A stretch of DNA of 41,709 nt, taken from the NCBI GenBank assembly GCA_030649025.1, contig JAUSGO010000029.1, positions 1 to 41,709 on the forward strand, given 5' to 3'. How positions within the stretch are numbered: the stretch's first letter is position 1; every line of letters starts with the position of its first letter. The position numbers and the translations under genes were made by a program. Shown here one piece after another: positions 7,918-16,947 of this stretch. The DNA is from a bacterium. Its GTDB lineage: Bacteria > Patescibacteriota > Minisyncoccia > JAUYLV01. The notes below the pieces were generated by a model. The model worked only from the letters and a program-made list of their open reading frames with translations. It was not told the origin of the DNA and did no database searches.

Positions 7918-9093
7918 TTATTCCTCTGCGCCTAGCACGCTTACTGCCTTAGCCAGATTATTTTTATTGATGGCTTTCAGAGTAGTGCCCGAAGAGTCTA
8001 GGCATTGTTTATACTTAGTATGACACCAATCTTCATTATCCGTGATAAACCGCTCGATTCCATGTGGAAATTCTTCAATTTTATGCGGATGAGGACCCAG
8101 TATAAGCCATTTTTTCTCGTATCGTTCATTTTGAATGAATGCTTTTGGACCAGCGTTTGTCATTTTCCCATAATCCGTTTCGATTATTTGGATATCTTTC
8201 TTCTCGATAACTATCCCTTGGGATGCCAGGGTTGTCATAATGACTTTAATGATATCATTATCATCGATGTCGCTATCCCCAAATACTCCTATTTTTAAAC
8301 CGCGTCCCCTTTCTTTATATCCCTGCATTTCTTCCTTTGCTCGGATTGCCTCGGTTCGCCCTCTAATCGCCTGTTGCTTCTCGTGCTCAAGCACAGCAAT
8401 AAGTTCTTGTTTGTCACTCGTATCTTTTCGTAATTGATTAATATAAGACTCTAGCCCAATAACCTTCTCTTCATAGCCGTGTATACTCATTTCATACTCA
8501 TGTATTCTCTCCTCCCTTTTATCAATCGGCGATTCGAACGGTAAAGCATATAAAATGGCTGAAAAACTAAGTGCCGCTAAACCCTGTACAAAAAACGAGA
8601 ATGAAAAAAGAGATATAATATCATAAAAAAAGTAGGTCGTACTAAGAATGGTAGCAATTAGGACAAATGACTTCTGGCCCCCGTAATACCAAGCCATTCC
8701 AACTACAAGCAGGATGAAGAAAATGTAGATCCATGTATTGGTAATGATCTTAGCTTTAATGTCCGACCAGAACTGGTACGGCTTAGAATATTTTTCGGGA
8801 TTTAAAAGTCGATCTATTATTTTTGATGCCTCTAGTTTAGTAAGACTATTAACCTCACTTTCAGGTTGCTTCAACTCTTTGATTAATTTTGATTTTTGAG
8901 CAACGGTTGCGGGATCTTTTTGATAAAGAGTCTGATTAATGAAATTGGAAAAATTATCAAACCAGGGAGAATTTTGGCTAAACCGCAGAAAAAGATTCAG
9001 AGAAATAAGCACAGCAACGACGACCAATCCTGCTGACAAATATCTTCTGTCTTTATGCAATTTTTTATTTAATATCGTTGAATATCTATTCAT
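7918..9093 (-). CDS. Argonaute-linked four-TM coiled-coil membrane protein
   Basis: 391 residues of unknown family. Predicted by eye: TM1 about 20-38, a polar loop of about 80 residues, TM2 118-136, TM3 141-160, TM4 161-184, then a long charged coiled coil (190-258) and a soluble alpha/beta-looking C-terminal domain (265-391; LKIGVFGDSDIDDND, KKWLILGPHPHK). The stop TAA is separated by one base from the ATG of the Argonaute gene, so the pair is almost certainly one operon. Membrane effectors are known partners of archaeal SiAgo (Aga2), but I see no obvious homology to that protein. An effector or membrane anchor for the Argonaute is inferred. The gap upstream (9094-9306) carries only two copies of CATAAAGCAG. 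Confidence 0.75.
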   Translation of the reverse strand: MNRYSTILNKKLHKDRRYLSAGLVVVAVLISLNLFLRFSQNSPWFDNFSNFINQTLYQKDPATVAQKSKLIKELKQPESEVNSLTKLEASKIIDRLLNPEKYSKPYQFWSDIKAKIITNTWIYIFFILLVVGMAWYYGGQKSFVLIATILSTTYFFYDIISLFSFSFFVQGLAALSFSAILYALPFESPIDKREERIHEYEMSIHGYEEKVIGLESYINQLRKDTSDKQELIAVLEHEKQQAIRGRTEAIRAKEEMQGYKERGRGLKIGVFGDSDIDDNDIIKVIMTTLASQGIVIEKKDIQIIETDYGKMTNAGPKAFIQNERYEKKWLILGPHPHKIEEFPHGIERFITDNEDWCHTKYKQCLDSSGTTLKAINKNNLAKAVSVLGAEE

Positions 9094-9306
9094 ATTGTTT
9101 ATTATCCCGCATAAAGCAGCTGGTTCTAATTAGTGATGAAACAACTCGTCTCCCGCTATGTACTGCGAAAATGGGTTGCCTTTTTAGCATAAGGCTTGTC
9201 TCTTTGGAATGAAGTGATTTTTTTAAAGGTTTTCTAGTCATCCCGTTAATTAAACGACATAAAGCAGATTCCCGCAATTGTACTAGGCCGTGTTGCCGAC
9301 TCTATT

Positions 9307-10929
9307 TCATGCACCCATTATTTTGGCGGACCTGACTCTATTTAGCGCCACCTGATATCCAAGGCCCCGGAGTCGTTGTACAGCTGAGCGCAGCGTTACC
9401 TTGCTAAAGAAGGGAAGGTCCAATTCCCTTGCCGAGTTATTTATGACTACGAAAATAACTTCATACTCGCCTTGAGCTAACTCTCTTCCTACTTCCGCAA
9501 GTTTGAAGCCATCCGGTAATAATCCATTGACCTTCCTGCGAAATTCCTCCTGTTTAAATAGCTCGCCCGAGGCGTATCCTTGCTGAAACAGGTGGCTTAG
9601 AGAGCTTGAGCCGCCATACCTTTTCACATGGACTATCTTCTTACTCTTCGTATAAATATCGCAGAATTCGAAACTACTGTACCCTCCGCCGTATCGAATT
9701 AACTCGCCGTCAAGCAGGACACGGTTGACGCGATCTTGGTCGCAAAAATGTCGGTTGTAACCTCTTTCGCCCTTGTTTTCCCCTCTCCCAGCGAATCTAT
9801 CAACTATATAATCAGGAAAGTCGATGGCTGACGTGGGAACCGCATGATATGCTTCGTCAATTTTTTTCACAAAGTCCTGATCGACTTTATACCAACCTTT
9901 ATTTGTTAAAATAAATTTATTGCCCCCATGATCAATTTCCGCATATAGACACTGAAATGCAGACCACTCCAAACTTGCAGCCTCGTTACTTGTTCTTAGG
10001 CACGTTATTTGTCGCTGTTTCAGGAGATCAGTAGATATTGAAGCCGGGTCACTAACGGTATTAAAAAATTCTGCGAGGGAAAGATCGTGAAATATCAAAG
10101 CATTATCACGTCGGCTATACTTGAACCCAGATACGTCTGCCCATTCTATTATTTCTGGCACTGCCAGCCAAATATTGTCTGTCTCGCCGCCACGCATTTT
10201 TTGAATCAAGACTTCGTCAAGTTCCTCTTTTTGCATTTTATCATCAATCTCATTGACCTGATCCACCCAGGAGAAATTTTCTCGGTAGTCCGTTGATGCC
10301 GATTTTGTCAGGCATTCTGCAAGGAGCGGCTTGATGCTTTCCAGGGTACAAGGAATGGATATTGATAATACATCACTACCGGATACAGTTTCTCCGAGCA
10401 TAGTATAGCCAGTTTTTGGCGTACCCGTAACCGCCTGGATCAAGTCTTCGTCAAAATTAAGTCCAAAATCCCTTGGCGCTCCACTTCGACTCAATTGGTC
10501 TCTCGAATGCATCGGGACAGATCCGATGGATACTTTATCAATACTGCGCAGCGATTCGTGGTTGACTGTATTCAGTATGACTTTTAACCCAAATCTGGAT
10601 TCGCATACACCCTCCTTTATTAAGTACCTACCATAACCAAAGGTAAGCGCAAATGATCTGCCCCCTTGTTTAATAAGTAAAACAGCGCGGGTGCTAGCGT
10701 TAAAAAGTTTTCGCAACTCATCTCCCTGTAGACGTGAAGAGAACAGAGACAGCCATCCAGGCGAAGATGTGTGCGAGACACTATAAAATAGGGTTCCAAC
10801 TCCTTCAATGTTTTTATGATGGAGAGAGCGAGGAGTTTTAAAAATACTTTCGGGATCGCCGAAGCCATCTTTCAGGAGAAAGATTTTTAGATTATAAATT
10901 GAATCTGTGGGTTGTCGGCGGCGAGGCAT
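9307..10929 (-). CDS. DUF6119 / TIGR04141-type sporadically distributed protein
   Basis: 540 residues from ATG at 10929; a longer frame to 11022 exists, but the family starts near IYNLKIFLLK. Family-like hallmarks: PGWLSLFSS (about 57-65), a hydrophobic strand then SFALTFGYGRYLI, FGLKVILN, and LRSIDKVSIGS. These occur in the TIGR04141 proteins, which are scattered among genomes and often near restriction-modification genes. The C-terminus (YEVIFVVIN) resembles a nuclease-like alpha/beta fold but no catalytic set is certain. It is divergent from the methyltransferase gene across a 263-bp gap. A role in restriction or defence is inferred from neighbourhood. Confidence 0.7.
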   Translation of the reverse strand: MPRRRQPTDSIYNLKIFLLKDGFGDPESIFKTPRSLHHKNIEGVGTLFYSVSHTSSPGWLSLFSSRLQGDELRKLFNASTRAVLLIKQGGRSFALTFGYGRYLIKEGVCESRFGLKVILNTVNHESLRSIDKVSIGSVPMHSRDQLSRSGAPRDFGLNFDEDLIQAVTGTPKTGYTMLGETVSGSDVLSISIPCTLESIKPLLAECLTKSASTDYRENFSWVDQVNEIDDKMQKEELDEVLIQKMRGGETDNIWLAVPEIIEWADVSGFKYSRRDNALIFHDLSLAEFFNTVSDPASISTDLLKQRQITCLRTSNEAASLEWSAFQCLYAEIDHGGNKFILTNKGWYKVDQDFVKKIDEAYHAVPTSAIDFPDYIVDRFAGRGENKGERGYNRHFCDQDRVNRVLLDGELIRYGGGYSSFEFCDIYTKSKKIVHVKRYGGSSSLSHLFQQGYASGELFKQEEFRRKVNGLLPDGFKLAEVGRELAQGEYEVIFVVINNSARELDLPFFSKVTLRSAVQRLRGLGYQVALNRVRSAKIMGA

Positions 10930-11192
10930 TTTATAAAATTTACCGAGATGGATATTTTTACTTCCAAGCGGAGCTGCTTTTGCGAGGCTGGCATGAAAGT
11001 TCAAATTACCACAAACCTTCATAAATTCAAAGCTCCCAGGGAAGAGAGCCCTACCTAGGAACTTTATAAATATTCCGCCTTTTCTGTATATTTATCTTAC
11101 CTCCAAAACCTTCATCGGTTCTCCGCCATCACATATGGGCAAAGTAGGATTGGGGACAACCTTAATGGATAAGCCTCCGGAAAGTTGATATA

Positions 11193-12521
11193 ATGGTACT
11201 AGAGCATATGCTGGCTACCCAAACCAAAACCCTTGTTGATCTTGATCGCCTCAAACCCTCCCCAGAGTGGGCTTTTGCCAATAGTGGAAGATCTGAGACA
11301 AATTATATTACACATGGATATCACCGATATCCAGCAAAATTCATTCCCAATATTGTAAAAAAGTTGATCGAAGATTATACAGAACCGGGTGATGTTGTTG
11401 TGGACCCTTTTGGCGGATGTGGGACGACTCTTGTAGAGGCCAAGATTAGTGGCCGAAAAAGTTACGGCTTCGACATTAATCCAGTGGCAAAGCTTATATC
11501 CCAAGTAAAAATTACTCCGATTTATCCCAAGACCCTTGAAAATAGTTTGAAGAAATTTGAACGGTATATTCAGCTCAGGCCTGCGGAATTCTCTATAACT
11601 AATGAGCGTTTATATCACTGGTTCAGCAAGACAACGATAGAAGAACTCAACGTAATATACTCGGCGATTAAGTCTCTGAAAGATTATAACGTAAGGAGAT
11701 TTTATCTGTGTGCATTCTCGCACATTCTCAAGAACTGCTCCCACTGGCTCATGAAGAGCATTAAACCCCAGGTGGATCCAGAAAAAATTCCTCCCAAACC
11801 CATAGATGTTTTTAGGAAACATTTGCAGTTCATGATAAAACGGAATAACTCCTTTTTTTTCCTACTGAAAGAAGCTGGCCGTTTAGACACTCCTGCCAAA
11901 ATGCGTATAGCAGACTCCACAAAAAGACTGCCCCTCCAAGACCATGGCATTGATTTGATCATTACATCGCCGCCCTATGTAACATCGTATGAATATGCTG
12001 ATCTTCACCAGCTGTCACTTCTTTGGTTCGGTAATGACAAACATTTCTTCAAAAAATGGGGTCGCCATATAAAAGATTATAACGGATTCCGCAAGAAGTT
12101 CATCGGATCAAGTATTCGTAAAATTAGAAGGGACGGGGATCTCAATAGTGATATTGGAGACGGGATTGTTAAAAAACTTTTCCAACGAGATTTCAGTGTT
12201 GCAAAAGGAGTGACACACTATTTTCTTGATATGAATAAATCATTTAATGAGATGTTCCGCATATTAAAAAGAGGCGGAAGGGCTTGTGTCATTATTGGAG
12301 ACACCAACTTATGCGGTATCGAAATCAGTAATTCAGAAGTTGCTACAGAGCAAATGCAAAATATTGGTTTTCGGCCCTTAGAATTTATTAAGCGGGAAAT
12401 TACCAATAAAATGATCACTCCTTGGCGCGATCCTAAAAGCGGGCATTTTACATCACACTCAAACCCGGGTAAGAAACGAGTTTACCAATTTGAATACATC
12501 CTAGTTATGGAGAAGGTCTAA
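11193..12521 (+). CDS. DNA amino-methyltransferase (N4-cytosine or N6-adenine type)
   Basis: 442 residues. The SAM-binding motif I DPFGGCGTT is at 71-79 and the catalytic motif IV TSPPY at 258-262; the order I then IV, with about 180 residues between, differs from phage beta-type enzymes. YGFDINP at 91-97 is the motif II acidic loop. SPPY favours N4-cytosine methylation but does not prove it. A TATAAT at 11187-11192 touches the first ATG, so the real start may be the ATG at 11208 with an almost leaderless transcript. The 3' end overlaps that of the GHKL ATPase by 4 bp on the opposite strand. Probably the modification part of a restriction system with the neighbours. Confidence 0.85.
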   Translation: MVLEHMLATQTKTLVDLDRLKPSPEWAFANSGRSETNYITHGYHRYPAKFIPNIVKKLIEDYTEPGDVVVDPFGGCGTTLVEAKISGRKSYGFDINPVAKLISQVKITPIYPKTLENSLKKFERYIQLRPAEFSITNERLYHWFSKTTIEELNVIYSAIKSLKDYNVRRFYLCAFSHILKNCSHWLMKSIKPQVDPEKIPPKPIDVFRKHLQFMIKRNNSFFFLLKEAGRLDTPAKMRIADSTKRLPLQDHGIDLIITSPPYVTSYEYADLHQLSLLWFGNDKHFFKKWGRHIKDYNGFRKKFIGSSIRKIRRDGDLNSDIGDGIVKKLFQRDFSVAKGVTHYFLDMNKSFNEMFRILKRGGRACVIIGDTNLCGIEISNSEVATEQMQNIGFRPLEFIKREITNKMITPWRDPKSGHFTSHSNPGKKRVYQFEYILVMEKV

Positions 12522-15085
12522 CGAAGAAACTTCTTAATGTTCTGAATTATAATTTTAGACGCAGCCCGCATTCCTCGCTCAAATATCTCGTCCTTTTGGT
12601 CGGGATATTTATTTTCTCCGCTCCCGGCTGTAACATCCAGATTTCTGAACTCGAGGAACATCCAAATGGAATTGATGTAAACTTGCTTAATCAAGAGATC
12701 TCTTGCGGCTTCCCTGTCTGCAACAGCTATTTTCTTTAACTCGTCAAATGGTCGCGAATCGAGATTTATCTTTATGCTTTTCAGTTCCCGCCAGGATGGA
12801 ATGCGTGATACGCAATTTTCATCCCACGCAGGAGTATCGTTATTCCACTCACCACGCTCCACTGTAAGGATTTTTGGCAAATTGAGAGACGGATCTCCCT
12901 CGGGGGGTACAATCTTCGCAGGTATATTGATTTCAAAGGTATGACCAGCTTCATCGCTAACCTTGAATTTTATGGGATCGACCTCTCTGATTTGATCCTC
13001 AAGGAATCTCGCTTTTATTGTTAAAATTCCGTCCTTTAATTTTGGCTTACTAAATTCAAGGTCTTTACGGACTTCTAGCTCAATCCTGCCAGGTGATTTT
13101 TCACGATCAAAATATTCATTCTCAACATCCGTGGCCAAATTCATCTTACGTGTTTCGCCTAACGGAATTTCAATAATCTCTTTTTCGGGAGTAAAAAATG
13201 AGGGAAATTTACTTCCGACATATGGTACCTTTTCTTTAAGAGAAAAGGTGACCGCACGACTAAATGCAATACCTTTTGACGGTACTCTCAAATGAAATAA
13301 AACTGCTTCTTCTTCGGGCGCAGTAACCCTTGTTGCAGAATCTATCCGGAAAGTAATCTTCCCCCTTTTGTAAGAAGAAAAAGTCACTTGAAATTTTTCT
13401 GCATTCTCCCAATCATACTCGCCACGATCATCTATCCTCTCAAAGAGTCTTTCGTCTGCACCAGTTTCAAATGTGACCTTGCCGAATGAACCCTCGCAAA
13501 CTTCTCGGGGATCCGGCCCTAGAAGTTCAAACTTTTCCGGGAGGTATGTGCCCTCATATGGAGCGGTGTCCTCTGGGCCCTTTTCTTCTTTGGTCGGTAG
13601 GTCATTACCGAGATCAAATAACTCTCTCAGCTCCGGCTGCTTCTCGATATCTTTCATCAGCTGCTTTCTCAAAACCTCATCCTTGAATGAGTTTTCCGAG
13701 CTGAAAGCGAGACGAGCATACTCTTTGTCAATTTCCTTAAATGTTTCATTGCCCAAGAACATCTTTAATCTTTCAAGTGCCAACTTGGTTGTTTCATTAT
13801 TCTTGAACTTTTCACGCCCCGAATGAAGCATTTGGGCAATTGGCGGATTTATATTGGATATATCTACAAACGCAAAAAGATAAGGCGAAAGATCTACCAA
13901 ATCACACTCATTCCGTAACCACGACACATTTTCTGTATGTAATACCAGGCCATCCTTGATAAAAAATATTTTCTCCTGCTGCTCGAGATAGGAGCTGAGA
14001 TTCTCCTCGACCTGCACCTTATGCTTCAGAACGAATACTTCAATCTCCCGCTTTCCAATCTCGCCGAGATCAACGGGTAATCTTTGGGGATATCCATCGC
14101 GCAGAATCGTTTTTTTTCTCAAAAGTTTTTCTCGTAGACCAAATATTGTATATTCAATGCCGCCCCCATAGTCTCTCAGCTCCTTCATATAAATTGGTAG
14201 CGGCGCATCGGGTAGTTTCTTCTCAATGAATTCGTTTAAACCCCTGAAAACAATATTGCCACGCTGTGGTAGCTGATAATCAAAAAGTTTTACAAGACAA
14301 CCCTCGGTAAATACGTAATCATCAATCTTAATGGGTTCGTCCTGAGGGAACGAAAATATCTCTTTGGTATCTTTTTCTGCAAAATATTCATACGTGAATT
14401 TGCGCGCCCCATGATCAAACCTTTTTCTAACAAGCGAGAATCCATAATGGTTATAGTTACTCGCCCTTTCCCTGTCCTTTATCGTGTCAGGCCGTCTGCA
14501 TAGAATCAGTTGAAGATAATTGTAATCATAGGAAGCCGGCTTCCCTGCATATCCAAGCGGACTCGAGCCCCCTTGATTATAGGTGCCGTATACAAAGGGT
14601 ATATTTTCTTTATTATTCTCACTCAAGCTGAGAATAGTTTTTTTAATCATATTCGGCTGCTGTCCCTCACCCTTGTCAATGATTGTGATCGTTGGGCGAT
14701 CCTTTTTCCCTTCAGCTGTTAACCTGAGCCACTCTTTTCCAAACTCAGATCGCTTTTCTCGTAATTTTTCTTTACCCCCAAAGAACTTTTCGATGGCTTC
14801 TGTCATGGATTGTGGCGCTTTTGTTTTATCCCGTGGGTCTATGCCTTCCTCATAGCACCGACGCATAAGGATGGCATCTATCGAATTAGTAATTTTCTCC
14901 ATTAGCGCGTTGTCGGGTTCATGCATCTGGCCCTCTACGATGCCAACATTGTTAGTGCGTCCTCCATAGGGCAACCATTCCCACTGGGTTGCGAGTGGGT
15001 CGTGTGCCAAAACCTGCTCAACCTCATCAGAAGTTTTACACGCTAAAAGCCCGAGTAATAATGTCTTGCTTTGTTTATAATTCAT
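12518..15085 (-). CDS. Large GHKL-type ATPase (histidine kinase/Hsp90/MutL-like fold)
   Basis: 855 residues. The N-terminal GHKL ATPase is clear: N-box EKITNSIDAILMRR (63-76, Asn67 for Mg), G1 DKGEG (137-141) and a G2-like FVYGTYNQGGSSPLGYAG (164-181). The middle part to about 480 continues like a MORC/MutL-type transducer. The C-terminal half contains beta-rich repeats and no recognised domain. No kinase His box or response regulator is present. It converges on the methyltransferase and shares stop codons with it, and a small helical protein lies upstream. Likely an ATP-driven clamp or sensor in a restriction/defence module; the exact system is not one I can name. Confidence 0.75.
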   Translation of the reverse strand: MNYKQSKTLLLGLLACKTSDEVEQVLAHDPLATQWEWLPYGGRTNNVGIVEGQMHEPDNALMEKITNSIDAILMRRCYEEGIDPRDKTKAPQSMTEAIEKFFGGKEKLREKRSEFGKEWLRLTAEGKKDRPTITIIDKGEGQQPNMIKKTILSLSENNKENIPFVYGTYNQGGSSPLGYAGKPASYDYNYLQLILCRRPDTIKDRERASNYNHYGFSLVRKRFDHGARKFTYEYFAEKDTKEIFSFPQDEPIKIDDYVFTEGCLVKLFDYQLPQRGNIVFRGLNEFIEKKLPDAPLPIYMKELRDYGGGIEYTIFGLREKLLRKKTILRDGYPQRLPVDLGEIGKREIEVFVLKHKVQVEENLSSYLEQQEKIFFIKDGLVLHTENVSWLRNECDLVDLSPYLFAFVDISNINPPIAQMLHSGREKFKNNETTKLALERLKMFLGNETFKEIDKEYARLAFSSENSFKDEVLRKQLMKDIEKQPELRELFDLGNDLPTKEEKGPEDTAPYEGTYLPEKFELLGPDPREVCEGSFGKVTFETGADERLFERIDDRGEYDWENAEKFQVTFSSYKRGKITFRIDSATRVTAPEEEAVLFHLRVPSKGIAFSRAVTFSLKEKVPYVGSKFPSFFTPEKEIIEIPLGETRKMNLATDVENEYFDREKSPGRIELEVRKDLEFSKPKLKDGILTIKARFLEDQIREVDPIKFKVSDEAGHTFEINIPAKIVPPEGDPSLNLPKILTVERGEWNNDTPAWDENCVSRIPSWRELKSIKINLDSRPFDELKKIAVADREAARDLLIKQVYINSIWMFLEFRNLDVTAGSGENKYPDQKDEIFERGMRAASKIIIQNIKKFLR

Positions 15086-15166
15086 GGATTTGAAAACTGA
15101 AATTTAATAGCATTTATCATTTTATTAATCTTTTCAACCACTCGCTATACTTATCCTTAGAAAGAA

Positions 15167-15397
15167 TTAAAGCTTGAACTCAACTTCTTCTCTAGCCTCC
15201 CCCCTAAAACGTGCTTCGGCCTTGGCGATTGCGTCTTTCATGGCGCTAAAAACCCTCCTAGTTTGTTCAGGAGTGTAATCATAGAGTCCTTTATTGGACA
15301 AGTTCGATAAGACCCTGATGTTGTTTAAAACGCGCCTAGTGCGCTTTTCAGCTAACCTCTTAAATCTTTCCGAGCGATTTTCTGTATTCTTTGTCAT
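15167..15397 (-). CDS. Small conserved helical protein
   Basis: 76 residues, highly charged and helical. The core RTRRVLNNIRVLSNLSNKGL followed by YDYTPEQTRRVFSAM resembles small proteins often encoded beside restriction or BREX-like genes. It lies 81 bp upstream of the GHKL ATPase on the same strand, so co-transcription is likely. Function unknown. The 189-bp gap upstream (15398-15586) shows no gene. Confidence 0.55.
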   Translation of the reverse strand: MTKNTENRSERFKRLAEKRTRRVLNNIRVLSNLSNKGLYDYTPEQTRRVFSAMKDAIAKAEARFRGEAREEVEFKL

Positions 15398-15586
15398 AGT
15401 ATTTAGTAAATAATAATTTAAATACTATGGTGGAGTATATCACGGGTAATACTGGTGTCAATAGGGGTGGGTGGGCTGAAAGGGGTGGGGCTAAATCAGC
15501 AATTTACCTACTTAGAATAGTCGTTTTTGGTAACTTTTCCCACGCAAATCTGTCAACACATACATCTCTTATAAAGACTTGCTTAC

Positions 15587-16252
15587 TTATCGTGCTTGGG
15601 CGTCTGTCGGTTGAGAGTCGATTGCGGGCTGCTTGAAATCTACAGCAAGACCAGCTCCATGTAGCTCAAAATGAACATCTAGTGTTTTTAAATCCGCTTC
15701 TTTGGGAACGATCGCAGTAACATAGCCCCGCGCCGTCTCGCCCGGATTCAACCGTTCGAAATCTAAGCCCGGATCCTTTCCAACTGAACCAGCGCGATAA
15801 TGGAATCTTGCCGCATCGACCAGTGCAAACCTGCCAACGTCTTCTCCAAATACCTTCTCAGAAACATTTTCAAATTTCACCAGTACGGCTACAAACTTTT
15901 GACCGCTTCCGGGTTGAAAGAACGGGCTGTTGCTGACATATTCCTCCGGCGAGGAGATGATAATATAAACTTTTCCTATTGCAAATTGCTCTGCCCGCCC
16001 GGAGCTGACAAGCTCGACCCTCTCACCGTAGAACGCCGTAGGCATTGTGCTGCTTACTGGCGTAGTCACCGGAACCGTTGCAGCGTATTTTTGCAAAGGC
16101 AATGATGTGGGCACTGAAGGCGACTCACTCTCCAAAAATACTGTTATACCCACAAAAATTACGAGACCAATTGCGAATAATATTAGGACGCCTTTTATTG
16201 TTGCGTTGATCACTGGTGGAACTGATGCGGGTGGAATTGGATTATCGGTCAT
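15587..16252 (-). CDS. Membrane-anchored DUF4352-like protein
   Basis: 221 residues from ATG at 16252. A Pro-rich cytoplasmic tail (1-15), one TM helix (about 19-39, ATIKGVLILFAIGLVIFVGI) and a Thr/Pro/Ser linker precede an extracytoplasmic beta-sandwich: GQKFVAVLVKFENVSEKVF and the FALVDAARFHYRA strand pair are typical of DUF4352 (telokin-like) domains. The frame extends upstream to 16348, but that part overlaps a strongly structured RNA and reads poorly as protein. Regulation through that leader is plausible. Confidence 0.65.
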   Translation of the reverse strand: MTDNPIPPASVPPVINATIKGVLILFAIGLVIFVGITVFLESESPSVPTSLPLQKYAATVPVTTPVSSTMPTAFYGERVELVSSGRAEQFAIGKVYIIISSPEEYVSNSPFFQPGSGQKFVAVLVKFENVSEKVFGEDVGRFALVDAARFHYRAGSVGKDPGLDFERLNPGETARGYVTAIVPKEADLKTLDVHFELHGAGLAVDFKQPAIDSQPTDAQAR

Positions 16253-16288
16253 ATGTAATAATATTGATAATATGTGGCTATCTAAACA

Positions 16289-16405
16289 CAAAACTCCACG
16301 CTGACCTGAGCCTTGCGGCTCCATACCCTTTCGGGCATGACCTCTCATCGAAGTTGGCCAAACGTGGAGTTTGGTATCGATGAGAGGATTCTTTGTGCCA
16401 TGCCC
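16289..16405 (-). promoter_or_regulatory. Structured 5' leader RNA with pseudoknot and alternative pairing
   Basis: Read on the minus strand, 16387-16377 (CCTCTCATCGA) pairs with 16351-16341 over 11 bp. This stem is capped by CCAAAC/GTTTGG, whose loop TCCAC is complementary to GTGGA further down; extended, 10 bp of 16372-16363 pair with 16300-16291. GGGCATG (16405-16399) can pair with CATGCCC (16339-16333), which can instead fold with GGGTATG (16328-16322) over a GAAA tetraloop. A further hairpin GAGCC-GCAA-GGCTC lies at 16321-16308. Both tetraloops are of GNRA form only on this strand. The element ends 37 nt before the ATG of the DUF4352-like gene. I do not recognise a named riboswitch. Confidence 0.6.
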
Positions 16406-16641
16406 TCCGGTTTCCCGATGGGTTTAGGCAATTAAGTTGTTAAGGATATTGTAGCACAGAAACGGCCTTCTCTCATCCCTTAGCTCGCTTTTTGAAATCC
16501 GCGAAGCGAGTTGGGGATAACTCTCCGGCGGATTCTTCTGGAGTTTTATAGAGTCGCATAGACTTTTTTCTCAAAAGTGTTTTTGTTGTGCGATTTTCTA
16601 AAAAACCAGTCCGGACGCTTGTTGAGGCCGCGCAACACCCG

Positions 16642-16669
16642 TTGACGCTCTTCGTCACGGTGTTATACT
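16642..16669 (+). promoter_or_regulatory. Sigma-70-like promoter for the phage-type module
   Basis: TTGACG (16642-16647), 16-bp spacer, TATACT (16664-16669). It reads toward the ParB-methyltransferase gene and leaves a leader of about 270 nt. The stretch 16441-16947 otherwise has no convincing gene. Confidence 0.55.
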
Positions 16670-16947
16670 GGTAGTAGAAGTATCTTGCAAACCGGTAAAA
16701 ATTGGGCACAAGTTCCGCGCCACTAAGGCGTGCGTTTGTCGATAAATTTAAGTGTGCGGACCTGTGCGTTTGGGAAAGTGCTGAATTGCCAGCGCAGCAA
16801 GTATGCCAAAGCGCTGACGAGACAGAAAAACTCCAGACAGTAAAGACGATGCATAGTCATCGGCTCTGCTGTTTGGATTTTTTCAAATGCCGAGACGATG
16901 TGTCTCGGTTTTTGGTTTGCGGGCGCATTACTATTAACTTTTTCGTT

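Noticed and set aside
9086-9277. 63-residue frame upstream of the Argonaute-linked membrane gene
   Set aside because: Overlaps the start of a well supported gene, with no domain or ribosome-binding site.
6481-16301. Shared 13-mer CGTGGAGTTTTGT near 6481-6493 and 16289-16301 as a common RNA motif
   Set aside because: A match this short is expected by chance in 42 kb, and the pseudoknot partner is absent at the first site.
16473-16709. 78-residue minus-strand frame
   Set aside because: Covers a consensus plus-strand promoter and has no recognisable protein features.
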